Shown in pieces: positions 7,257 through 16,671 of a stretch of DNA of 16,726 nt. The position numbers and the translations under genes are program-made. The DNA is taken from the NCBI GenBank assembly GCA_021738105.1, contig JAIPCS010000057.1:1-16726 (forward strand), written 5' to 3'. Within the stretch, counting starts at the first letter, position 1. The number at the start of each line of letters is the position of its first letter. This DNA comes from Sulfuritalea sp. (GTDB lineage Bacteria > Pseudomonadota > Gammaproteobacteria > Burkholderiales > Rhodocyclaceae). The notes under the pieces are model-generated. The model ran no database searches. It worked only from the letters and a program-made list of their open reading frames with translations, and was not told where the DNA came from.

Positions 7257-9152
7257 TTAATCTATCAGGATTTCGAAAACTTCAATGGATTCCGCTTTAC
7301 CCTTGACATGAATGACTTCGCGGCGTCCGGTGCTGATTCCTTCGCCCGCTGCAGTAACAGACACCGAACTGGCAGCGATAACGCAACCGAGTTCCTTGGT
7401 TGCTCCCTCCAGCCTCGACGCGGCGTTGACGGTATCTCCTATCGCCGTGAATTCACGTCGCTTGAGAGAGCCAATGTCGCCCATGACGGCGGGTCCACTA
7501 TGCACCCCGACACCAATGGCGAACGTTGGCAAGCCACGATCGGGAAAACGCTTTTCCATCCACGTCTTGAATTTTTCTGCCTCTTGAGCCATACCCTTTG
7601 CTGCCAACAGTGCCCGCCGAGCATGATCGTCATAGTGTACCGGTGAGCCAAATACCGCCATTACCGCATCGCCGATGAACTTGTTGACCATTCCGCCTTG
7701 CTCCAATATTGGTTCGCAAGCGAGCGAAAAATACGCGTTTAGCATTTCAACGACCTCTTCCGCATCAAGTTTTTCAGAGATTGTCGTGAAATTCCGGATA
7801 TCCGAAAAAAGAACCGAAACGTCGAGTTTTTCACCGCTCAGATTGGGGCGTTGACCTTCCGCGATCAATTTGTCGACTACGACATCGGACACGTATTGAC
7901 CAAACATGTTCTTGAGTTGAGCGCGCTGCCGTTCTTCACCCGTCAGTCGAAGTGCCAGTGTCGCCAGATAGGCCGTAGCCAGAGCTATATGCATGGGTGC
8001 TACCGAAAGCAGCAGGTTTTTCTGGAACAGCGCATACGCGGGGAAAAGAACAAAAATGGAAAGCCCGATGCCAACACCCAGTCCGCTGGCCGGATGCAAG
8101 CGTAAAAACCAGGTAACCGCCGCTATCAGGAGCAAGACAAGCGCTGGCCACTCGGCCCAATGCGAAAGATTGCGCGGATACACACCGGAAAGTATCGTTT
8201 CGATCACATTGGCATGAATTTCACCGCCAATCATCGGCTCTGCAGAATGCCAGGGCAAGACGCGCGAGTACGGTGAAAAATGCCTGTCCGAGGTACCAAT
8301 ATTGTTGGGTGCGATGATCACCGAGCGTCCCTTGAGCGCCTTCACTTGAGGATCTTCAAGCGCATCCGGTTTCAACAATCGGCTCATCGAAACGGTCAAC
8401 ATGCTGCCGGGCGGCCCGACGAAACCGATCCGTCGGCGTTCGCGTTGACGCGGATAGGTTTCTCCAGCGAAGGTCCAGCTTTCGGCCATGCTGTCGCCGC
8501 CAGTCGCACGCAACACCAGTTGCATGGCAAATCCCAGTCCGGGAAATTCCGGACTGGGTATCACCACCGGATAAAAGGTCCGCACCAGTTTGTCGTTGTC
8601 CGGATACAGATTGGCGATACCGGTGTCGAAGGCGCCATTGGGCATCATCAGCAAATGCTCTTGCGGCGGACCCATAACTTCCATATCGCCCTGCGAAGTT
8701 TCGACCAGTTGCGCAATCAGAACCTTGTTTCCCTCCGCCAGTTGGCCTCGAAACGGCGCATCGTAATTGCGTGAAACCTCGCTGTCCGGAAGATTCAGCT
8801 TGCGCAGCCAAGCTTCGGCACTGACGGCGTAAATGAAGTCGAGTCCGATCGACTTGACGCCTGCATCGGTAAGAGTCTGCATCGCGACAGCGAAAATCGG
8901 TTGCCAGAAAGCGAGAGGATCATCCTTGTATTGCAACAAGGTATCGTCATCAACCGCAATAACGGCAGCATGCTTCGCCTCTCTGCGCTGTCCTGACAAT
9001 TGGTGCCAGTAATCGTAGTACACGTTTTCGTAATCCTGCAACCAGCCCAGCCGCTCGCTCCCCAGTGATACCAGCAAGGCCAGCACGGTGACTGCAAGAA
9101 ACTGCCAGACTTTACGAAAGGATTCGCCTTTCAGCCAGGGGGGTCGGGTCAT
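7257..9152 (-). CDS. CHASE2-domain class III adenylate cyclase
   Basis: A 631-residue membrane sensor that would make cAMP from ATP. The layout is one N-terminal membrane helix (about 16-34), a periplasmic CHASE2 domain (about 42-325; AAVIAVDDDTLLQY and GVKSIGLDFIYAV are typical), three further helices (about 336-350, 356-376, 379-400), and a cytoplasmic class III catalytic domain (about 440-585). Catalytic features are intact: metal-binding Asp451 (FSDIRNFT) and Asp495 (KFIGDAVMAVFG), Lys491 and Thr569 (adenine-selecting pair, in NKFIGD and FTAIGD), and transition-state Asn576 and Arg580 (DTVNAASRLEG). The start at 9152 is preferred over the ATG at 9266 because GAGGA lies just upstream and the upstream residues are charged and unlike the family. 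CHASE2 senses an unknown extracellular stimulus. The gene heads the caspase/TPS cluster. Confidence 0.94.
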   Translation of the reverse strand: MTRPPWLKGESFRKVWQFLAVTVLALLVSLGSERLGWLQDYENVYYDYWHQLSGQRREAKHAAVIAVDDDTLLQYKDDPLAFWQPIFAVAMQTLTDAGVKSIGLDFIYAVSAEAWLRKLNLPDSEVSRNYDAPFRGQLAEGNKVLIAQLVETSQGDMEVMGPPQEHLLMMPNGAFDTGIANLYPDNDKLVRTFYPVVIPSPEFPGLGFAMQLVLRATGGDSMAESWTFAGETYPRQRERRRIGFVGPPGSMLTVSMSRLLKPDALEDPQVKALKGRSVIIAPNNIGTSDRHFSPYSRVLPWHSAEPMIGGEIHANVIETILSGVYPRNLSHWAEWPALVLLLIAAVTWFLRLHPASGLGVGIGLSIFVLFPAYALFQKNLLLSVAPMHIALATAYLATLALRLTGEERQRAQLKNMFGQYVSDVVVDKLIAEGQRPNLSGEKLDVSVLFSDIRNFTTISEKLDAEEVVEMLNAYFSLACEPILEQGGMVNKFIGDAVMAVFGSPVHYDDHARRALLAAKGMAQEAEKFKTWMEKRFPDRGLPTFAIGVGVHSGPAVMGDIGSLKRREFTAIGDTVNAASRLEGATKELGCVIAASSVSVTAAGEGISTGRREVIHVKGKAESIEVFEILID

Positions 9153-9162
9153 TCGCTTTCCT

Positions 9163-9167
9163 CGATT
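9163..9167 (-). promoter_or_regulatory. Ribosome binding site that decides the cyclase start
   Basis: GAGGA on the minus strand lies about ten bases before the ATG at 9152. It supports the shorter 631-residue cyclase. Confidence 0.5.
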
Positions 9168-9264
9168 GTTTTTCGGCCCTTCGCGTGGCCACTTACAATT
9201 TCCGAACGTCGCACGCAACTGACATCTACCGGGACAGGCTACACCAGAGGATGTTCCGAACCGC

Positions 9265-9282
9265 ATTCTTGCCTATTCTTGC
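9265..9282. repeat. Direct repeat of ATTCTTGC with 10-base period
   Basis: ATTCTTGC occurs at 9265-9272 and again at 9275-9282, two bases apart. This puts both copies on the same helix face in the divergent region between the cyclase and trxB. It could be an operator for a dimeric regulator, or chance. Confidence 0.3.
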
Positions 9283-9357
9283 GAGGGAGTCGAGGACCCG
9301 ATCTACGATTGCGATGCCGATTCAACCGTTTGAAATCAAAGACAGACTGCCCAACTA

Positions 9358-10346
<989 letters not shown>

Positions 10347-10401
10347 CCGGGCCCGGATTGCGTCACTTCAAACAGGAATTGGTACTTGCAGAGCCATATC
10401 G

Positions 10402-10977
10402 GTGACCAAACGGGTATTGCAGAAATCGGGACGTCGAACACTCGGCAGTACGTCGGAAGACAAAGCCGCGTTTCGTGCAGAGGTGGCCGATGTCGAGCCA
10501 CTGCAGTGGGATCGCATTCACCATCAGCCACCATTGCCCCTGGCAATCCCGCGCCAGCGTTTTTACGATGAGGCGGCAGCACTCGAGGAGTCCTTGCACG
10601 GACCGACGCTGGTCGATCTGTACCTCGAAGGAGGCGACGAAGCCGCCTGGCGACGCGACGGTCTGCCAAAAACCTGGCTCAAAGATCTGAGACGGGGGCG
10701 CTGGGTTACACAGGAAAAACTTGATCTGCATGGCATGAATCGAGATCAGGCGAGAAGTGCCGTAGCCTTGTTTCTCACCGAATGCCAGCAGCATGGTTAC
10801 CGTTGCGTACGCATTGTTCACGGCAAGGGCCTCAGTTCTCCAGGCCGAGAACCGGTGCTGAAAAAACTTGTACTGGGTTGGCTGAGCCAGCGACGCGAGG
10901 TACTGGCGTTCTGTCAGGCGCGTGCCGCTGAAGGTGGCGCCGGTGCCGCCGTGGTGCTTCTCGCCGCCCGAAAATAG
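10402..10977 (+). CDS. Smr/MutS2-domain protein (SmrA/SmrB-like nuclease)
   Basis: A 191-residue Smr-domain protein. The conserved N-terminal element KAAFRAEVADVEPL (about 21-34) is typical of stand-alone proteobacterial Smr proteins. The Smr domain covers about 105-190 with DLHG at 108-111, HGKG at 140-143 and a glycine-rich EGGAGAAVVLL end. Family members act as endonucleases; in E. coli SmrB cleaves mRNA at collided ribosomes. The middle part (WRRDGLPKTWLKDLRRGRW) resembles SmrA, while the intact DLHG motif is more like SmrB, so no symbol is given. The frame is open back into trxB, but that part has no resemblance to the family. I chose the GTG at 10402; a TTG at 10414 is the alternative. 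The exact start is uncertain. Confidence 0.85.
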   Translation: MTKRVLQKSGRRTLGSTSEDKAAFRAEVADVEPLQWDRIHHQPPLPLAIPRQRFYDEAAALEESLHGPTLVDLYLEGGDEAAWRRDGLPKTWLKDLRRGRWVTQEKLDLHGMNRDQARSAVALFLTECQQHGYRCVRIVHGKGLSSPGREPVLKKLVLGWLSQRREVLAFCQARAAEGGAGAAVVLLAARK

Positions 10978-11034
10978 TTCAGCGAAGCCGGCCTATCCAC
11001 TAGTCGCCAGGGCGGCCGCGAGAGCAGAGACGGA

Positions 11035-13012
<1,978 letters not shown>

Positions 13013-13103
13013 AGGGCTTAACTATAGCGGAAGGCAATTGATTCCCGCCGGGCGTTGCGGGTCGACAAAGTAAAATTTGCAAAGGCAAGTGGCGGCCACA
13101 AAA

Positions 13104-13125
13104 AAGCCCACCGTGCGGTGGGCTT
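13104..13125 (-). terminator. Intrinsic terminator of ppa
   Basis: Minus-strand hairpin with arms AAGCCCACCG and CGGTGGGCTT and a T-run directly after it (TTTTTT overlapping the arm end). It lies just downstream of the ppa stop and separates it from nadE. The plus strand has no T-run, so it works one way. Confidence 0.9.
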
Positions 13126-13143
13126 CACAGCATCCAGACTGAA

Positions 13144-13692
13144 TCAGAATGCCGGCTTGTCCTTCGCGCTCTCGTAAGCGGCGACACCCTCCATAATTTC
13201 CTTCTTTGCCTCTTCAATATCGAGCCAGCCCTGCACCTTGACGAACTTTCCGGGCTCCAGATCTTTGTAATGCTGGAAAAAGTGCGATATCTGGTCAAGC
13301 ACGATCTGCGGCAAGTCACGAGGACTATCGACATCGCGATACATGGGCGTCAGTTTATCCACAGGAACTGCCAGCAATTTGGCGTCTTCACCCGCCTCGT
13401 CGTTCATTTTCAGCATGCCGATCGGGCGACAGCGAACCACCACACCCGGAGGTAACGCGAACTGGGACAACACCAGAACATCCACCGGGTCGCCGTCACC
13501 TGCAATGGTGTGGGGGATGTAGCCATAGTTGCAGGGGTAGTGCATGGCCGTGGACATGAAGCGATCGACGAACAGGGCACCTGACTCCTTATCCACCTCG
13601 TACTTGATCGGTTCGGAATGCATCGAAATTTCGATGACCACATTGAAATCGTTCGGCAAATCCTTGCCGGAAGGAACTCGATCCAGGCCCAC
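13144..13692 (-). CDS. ppa: Inorganic pyrophosphatase (family I)
   Basis: A 182-residue soluble pyrophosphatase that hydrolyses PPi and pulls forward nucleic acid, protein and NAD synthesis. The family I signature DGDPVD is at 66-71. KYEVDKESGALFVDR (30-44), YPCNYGYIP (52-60) and the RCRPIGMLKMNDEAGEDAK region carry the other metal and phosphate ligands, and the late KVQGWLD segment is also typical. The start is GTG at 13692, six bases after a perfect AAGGAG. A TATAAT -10 lies further upstream and a strong terminator follows, so ppa is probably a single-gene transcript, divergent from hemP. Confidence 0.97.
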   Translation of the reverse strand: MGLDRVPSGKDLPNDFNVVIEISMHSEPIKYEVDKESGALFVDRFMSTAMHYPCNYGYIPHTIAGDGDPVDVLVLSQFALPPGVVVRCRPIGMLKMNDEAGEDAKLLAVPVDKLTPMYRDVDSPRDLPQIVLDQISHFFQHYKDLEPGKFVKVQGWLDIEEAKKEIMEGVAAYESAKDKPAF

Positions 13693-13718
13693 GACACGCT
13701 CCTTATTGCTAAAAATTG

Positions 13719-13724
13719 ATTATA
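13719..13724 (-). promoter_or_regulatory. Consensus -10 of the ppa promoter
   Basis: Perfect TATAAT on the minus strand, 26 bases upstream of the ppa start codon. The -35 position has no clear match. Confidence 0.5.
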
Positions 13725-13798
13725 CCGTCCTGAACATTTCAGCTTCCTGACGAAACCCGGCTGAACTCGACCGTGGGGGACAAATTTTCACTCTCCTA

Positions 13799-13834
13799 TT
13801 GACAAAGCGACAAAGAGCAATGAGAATCATTCGC
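13799..13834 (+). promoter_or_regulatory. Fur-controlled promoter of hemP
   Basis: A perfect -35 TTGACA (13799-13804) is 17 bases from a -10-like GAGAAT (13822-13827). A Fur-box core AATGAGAATCATT (13819-13831) covers the -10; it differs from the consensus AATGATAATCATT at one base. Over the 19-base box 13 positions match by hand. Iron-loaded Fur would block RNA polymerase here. Confidence 0.8.
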
Positions 13835-13864
13835 ATTTAGTTAGGCATTGATGAGTAGCCCTTT

Positions 13865-14047
13865 ATGAACACCGACACCTTCATTCCGGAAATGCCGAAC
13901 GAGAAACAGCGTGCCAGCGCATCGGCGCCGCGCCCGCTCGACAGTACCGCATTGCTCGGTAGCAAAGATGAAGTCGAGATCATTCACCAAGGTGAAACGT
14001 ATCGCCTGAGACGCACACGCCAAGGCAAGCTGATCCTGACCAAGTAA
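13865..14047 (+). CDS. hemP: Hemin uptake protein HemP
   Basis: A 60-residue HemP-family protein. The conserved part is the C-terminal half: an LDSTALLGSKDEVEIIHQGE stretch followed by YRLRRTRQGKLILTK. HemP/HmuP proteins are linked to haem and iron uptake and have been reported as activators of haem receptor expression in some alpha- and betaproteobacteria; which role applies here is not visible. An in-frame TAG three codons upstream fixes the ATG. The ribosome binding site is weak. The gene sits directly behind a Fur-overlapped promoter and is followed after 14 bases by the Bfd-like gene. Confidence 0.93.
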   Translation: MNTDTFIPEMPNEKQRASASAPRPLDSTALLGSKDEVEIIHQGETYRLRRTRQGKLILTK

Positions 14048-14061
14048 GACTGAAAACCAAC

Positions 14062-14208
14062 ATGTATGTCTGCATTTGTAACGCGGTTACCGAAAACGAT
14101 ATTGGCAGCGCCGCTGCTGAAGGCAGCCGCAGTCTGCGAGAAATGTGCGCCCAGCTCGGTGTACAAAACTATCTGCAAACACACATGGGCGCCTCGTCCA
14201 GTTCCTAG
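14062..14208 (+). CDS. Short Bfd-like (2Fe-2S) protein lacking the C-terminal cysteine pair
   Basis: A 48-residue protein that starts like bacterioferritin-associated ferredoxins: MYVCICNAVTENDI, with Cys4 and Cys6 in the CxC arrangement, then SLREMCAQLGV. Bfd proteins release iron from bacterioferritin and bind a 2Fe-2S cluster with a CxC and a later CxxC. Here the segment that should carry CxxC reads QNYLQTHMGASSSS and then stops; the only other cysteine is Cys29. The other two frames do not restore a CxxC, so a single frameshift does not explain it. It may be a decayed Bfd or a shortened regulatory variant. It follows hemP by 14 bases and is followed by a hairpin terminator, so the two form a Fur-controlled unit. 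Confidence 0.8.
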   Translation: MYVCICNAVTENDIGSAAAEGSRSLREMCAQLGVQNYLQTHMGASSSS

Positions 14209-14218
14209 GTTTCACCCT

Positions 14219-14243
14219 CGGTAGCGCGATGCGCAACCGTTTT
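14219..14243 (+). terminator. Likely intrinsic terminator after the hemP-bfd unit
   Basis: The hairpin pairs CGGT with ACCG and GCGC with GCGC around a GAT loop, with one A-A mismatch, followed by TTTT. It starts 10 bases after the bfd stop. The T-run is short, so read-through into ftrA is possible. Confidence 0.5.
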
Positions 14244-14311
14244 CAGCCAGCCAGCCGGTACATCGGCAAGCCAGCCAAAGTTTGATTCATTTTTTTCTTT
14301 GGAGCTTTGCC

Positions 14312-14872
14312 ATGTCAGTACTTCCTTCATCTGTTCGCACCCTGCTTCTGGCTGTCGGTGCCGGTTTCTCGCTGAGCGCCGCCGCGCTTGAATATCCCAT
14401 CGGAGCACCAAAAAACGTCGCCGGCATGGAGGTCGGTGCCGTCTATTTGCAGGCCGTAGAAATGGAACCGGAAGGCCATATGCGAAAGGCCTCGGATTCG
14501 GATATTCACCTCGAAGCCGACATCCATGCCTTGTCCAGCAATACCAATGGTATGCCGGAGGGTTTCTGGGTTCCGCATCTGCTGGTGAAATATGAACTCA
14601 CCAAGCTGCCAGGCGGCGAGGTAGTCAAGGGCGACATGATGCCCATGGTCGCCAGCGACGGCCCTCATTACGGCGACAATGTCAAACTCAAAGGACCGGG
14701 TAAATACAAAGTGAAATTCATCATCCATCAACCGAATGCCAAGGAAAATCCAGGCGGCAACCACTTCGGCCGACACACTGATCGAGCCACCGGCGTGCGC
14801 CCGTGGCCCAAGACCGTCGAGATGGAATGGGAGTTTATTTATGCCGGCGTCGGCAAGAAAGGTGGTTACTGA
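14312..14872 (+). CDS. ftrA: Periplasmic iron/copper-binding protein, P19/FtrA (Tp34) family
   Basis: A 186-residue exported metal-binding protein of ferrous iron uptake. A signal peptide covers about 1-25 (LLLAVGAGFSLSAAA). The family core follows: GMEVGAVYLQAVEMEP at 38-53, DIHLEADIHA at 64-73, PHLLVKYELTK near 88, GPHYGDNVKL near 117, and KVKFIIHQPN near 133. Conserved Met, Glu and His residues in these segments bind Cu and Fe in C. jejuni P19 and related proteins. Family members deliver iron to an FTR1-type permease. The ATG at 14312 is chosen over one at 14282 because GGAG lies seven bases upstream and the signal peptide then begins normally. The porin starts one base after the stop, so it is tightly coupled. 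The symbol is inferred from the FtrABC arrangement downstream. Confidence 0.88.
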   Translation: MSVLPSSVRTLLLAVGAGFSLSAAALEYPIGAPKNVAGMEVGAVYLQAVEMEPEGHMRKASDSDIHLEADIHALSSNTNGMPEGFWVPHLLVKYELTKLPGGEVVKGDMMPMVASDGPHYGDNVKLKGPGKYKVKFIIHQPNAKENPGGNHFGRHTDRATGVRPWPKTVEMEWEFIYAGVGKKGGY

Positions 14873-14873
14873 A

Positions 14874-16298
14874 ATGAAGATGTCTCGCACACTGACAACT
14901 GTTGCGTTCTCGGCGATGCTGGCCATGCCAGCCCTCGCCGCCGATAGCGAGGTGGCCGCACTCAAGGCTGAATTCAAACGCCTTGCGCAACGCATCGAAA
15001 CCCTTGAACGCCAGAATCAGGAACTGGAAAAGGCACTGGCCAGCGACCGTGTCTCGGATCGTGAACCGGAGCTGGCCACCCGCCTCAAAACGATCGAAAC
15101 CCAGACGCAGGCGCTGAGGGAACAATCAAAACCGTTGGAAGCACTGCAGGGCATCGAAGTCGAAGCCAGCCTGACCGGCGTGGCCCAAAAAGTCGGCTCT
15201 CGCGATACGGCGAGCGGCGCTGGCGAATCGCGTGCCAACTACCGGGGCGACATTGCCGTCACCCTGCCCGGCGGCGATATCGGCGACAGCGAGGGCAAGG
15301 TATTTGCCCACCTGCGCTTTGGCCAGGGCGCGGGCATCGGCTTGCGCTCCACCTACAGCAGCGGTGCCAACTCCACTGCCTTCCAGACGACTGCCGGCGC
15401 CGACGATTCCTTCGCCATCCTGGCGCAAGCCTGGTATCAGCTCAAGATGCCATTGGGCGGCGACGGCATCAAGGCCAATGCGCACGAACATGTTTACCTG
15501 ACCGCCGGCAAGATCGATTCGTTTGTCTTTTTCGATCAAAACGGTGCGGCAGATGACGAATCGGCGAAGTTCATGAACAACGTCTTCGTGCATAACCCGC
15601 TGCTGGACTCGGGTGGCGACATCCGCGCCGACGCCTACGGCTTCGCCCCCGGGGCCATTGCCCAATACGTCAATGAAGGTGACAAGGGCTCGGAGTGGGG
15701 TCTGTCGCTCGGCGTATTCGGCTCGGGACCGGGCGCCAATTTCAGCGGCTCAATGGGCAAGCCCTACGTCATCGCCCAGGCCGAAACCGCGGCCCACTTC
15801 AACCATCTACCAGGCAAGTACCGGGTATATCTTTGGCGCAATGGGCGTGGTTCCAACTACGACGGCATAGAACGCAAGCATTCGGGTATCGGCTTCTCAG
15901 CCGACCAGCAAGTGACCGAGAATCTGACTTTGTTTGGCCGTTACGGTCATCAACTCAAAGGCAAGGTCCGCTTTGACCGCGCGCTGACACTGGGCGGCGA
16001 ATTGGCCGGCAGCGACTGGGGCCGCGCGGCTGACGGCATCGGCCTGGCTTTCGGTGCGCTGCGCACCAGCGCGGATTTCCGTAACGACTCCCTGACGATT
16101 GACGCCAATGCCGACGCAACGCCCGACTTCGGCTACCTGGCCAGCGGCTCGGAAAAGCAGTTCGAGATGTATTACCGCTACCAGCTCAACGACAAAGTCG
16201 AGCTGACGCCGGACTTCCAGATGATCAGCCGGCCCGGCGGCAACGGTAGTGCATCCACTGTCAAGGTCCTCGGTCTGCGGGCCAAGGTGGGGTTCTAG
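14874..16298 (+). CDS. Outer membrane porin with N-terminal coiled coil, OprB-like
   Basis: A 474-residue predicted outer membrane channel. A signal peptide covers 1-22 (ending MPALAA). A heptad-like coiled coil of about 23-90 (VAALKAEFKRLAQRIETLER, LKTIETQTQALREQ) would cross the periplasm toward peptidoglycan. The rest (about 95-474) is a beta-barrel with alternating polar and hydrophobic strands and a terminal phenylalanine (LGLRAKVGF). The overall style resembles carbohydrate-selective porins, but the neighbours are all ferrous iron genes, so passage of iron or an iron chelate is the contextual guess. The start is one base after the ftrA stop, with AGGTGG upstream; ftrB starts four bases after the stop. 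The substrate is not visible in the sequence. Confidence 0.85.
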   Translation: MKMSRTLTTVAFSAMLAMPALAADSEVAALKAEFKRLAQRIETLERQNQELEKALASDRVSDREPELATRLKTIETQTQALREQSKPLEALQGIEVEASLTGVAQKVGSRDTASGAGESRANYRGDIAVTLPGGDIGDSEGKVFAHLRFGQGAGIGLRSTYSSGANSTAFQTTAGADDSFAILAQAWYQLKMPLGGDGIKANAHEHVYLTAGKIDSFVFFDQNGAADDESAKFMNNVFVHNPLLDSGGDIRADAYGFAPGAIAQYVNEGDKGSEWGLSLGVFGSGPGANFSGSMGKPYVIAQAETAAHFNHLPGKYRVYLWRNGRGSNYDGIERKHSGIGFSADQQVTENLTLFGRYGHQLKGKVRFDRALTLGGELAGSDWGRAADGIGLAFGALRTSADFRNDSLTIDANADATPDFGYLASGSEKQFEMYYRYQLNDKVELTPDFQMISRPGGNGSASTVKVLGLRAKVGF

Positions 16299-16302
16299 GT
16301 CG

Positions 16303-16662
16303 ATGCGCGCGTCTTTTGCCCACGGTACATTTTTGCTGGCGCTTTGGTTTGGCCTGGGCTGGGCGCAGGAGTCTATGGCGCAAACAGCATCGTCGGAGTT
16401 GCTGACCTATCCGGTAACCATCAAGGCGGGCCGCATCATTCCGGCCCGCCTGGAGGTGCCTGCCGGCCGGAAGATCAAGCTCACCATCAAGAACGAAGGA
16501 CCCGGCCCCAGCGAGTTTGAAAACCTGAGCCTGCGCATCGAGAAGGTGCTGTCACCGGGTGCCAGTTCATTCGTCGTGATCCATCCCCTGAAGCCTGGCA
16601 CCTATCGCTTCATCGACGAGTTTCATCCGACCAACTCGGAAATGCTGCTGATTGCGCAATGA
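16303..16662 (+). CDS. ftrB: Periplasmic cupredoxin-like protein, FtrB type
   Basis: A 119-residue exported protein with a signal peptide (about 1-26, ending SMAQ) and a cupredoxin-like fold from about 32 to 118: YPVTIKAGRIIPARLEVPAGRK, then a KNEGPGPSEFE segment and PLKPGTYRFIDEFHPTNSE. In FtrABCD of Bordetella and Brucella, FtrB is thought to oxidise iron for the FTR1 permease. There is no cysteine in the whole protein, so it is not a classical blue copper site; His94 and His108 are the remaining histidines in the C-terminal half. It lies between the porin (four bases upstream) and the FTR1 gene (nine bases downstream). The ATG at 16303 is preferred over an upstream one at 16249 that lies within the porin. 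Confidence 0.87.
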   Translation: MRASFAHGTFLLALWFGLGWAQESMAQTASSELLTYPVTIKAGRIIPARLEVPAGRKIKLTIKNEGPGPSEFENLSLRIEKVLSPGASSFVVIHPLKPGTYRFIDEFHPTNSEMLLIAQ

Positions 16663-16671
16663 GAAACTGAC

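Noticed and set aside
9153..9266. 38-codon N-terminal extension of the cyclase
   Set aside because: The ATG at 9152 has a good ribosome binding site, and the extension is basic and unlike CHASE2 cyclases.
10978..11034. GC-rich gap between the convergent Smr and glnB genes, checked for a shared terminator
   Set aside because: No convincing hairpin with a T-run is present on either strand.
14245..14279. Short CAGC/CCAG tandem pattern before ftrA
   Set aside because: Only a few imperfect four-base units; consistent with chance in GC-rich sequence.
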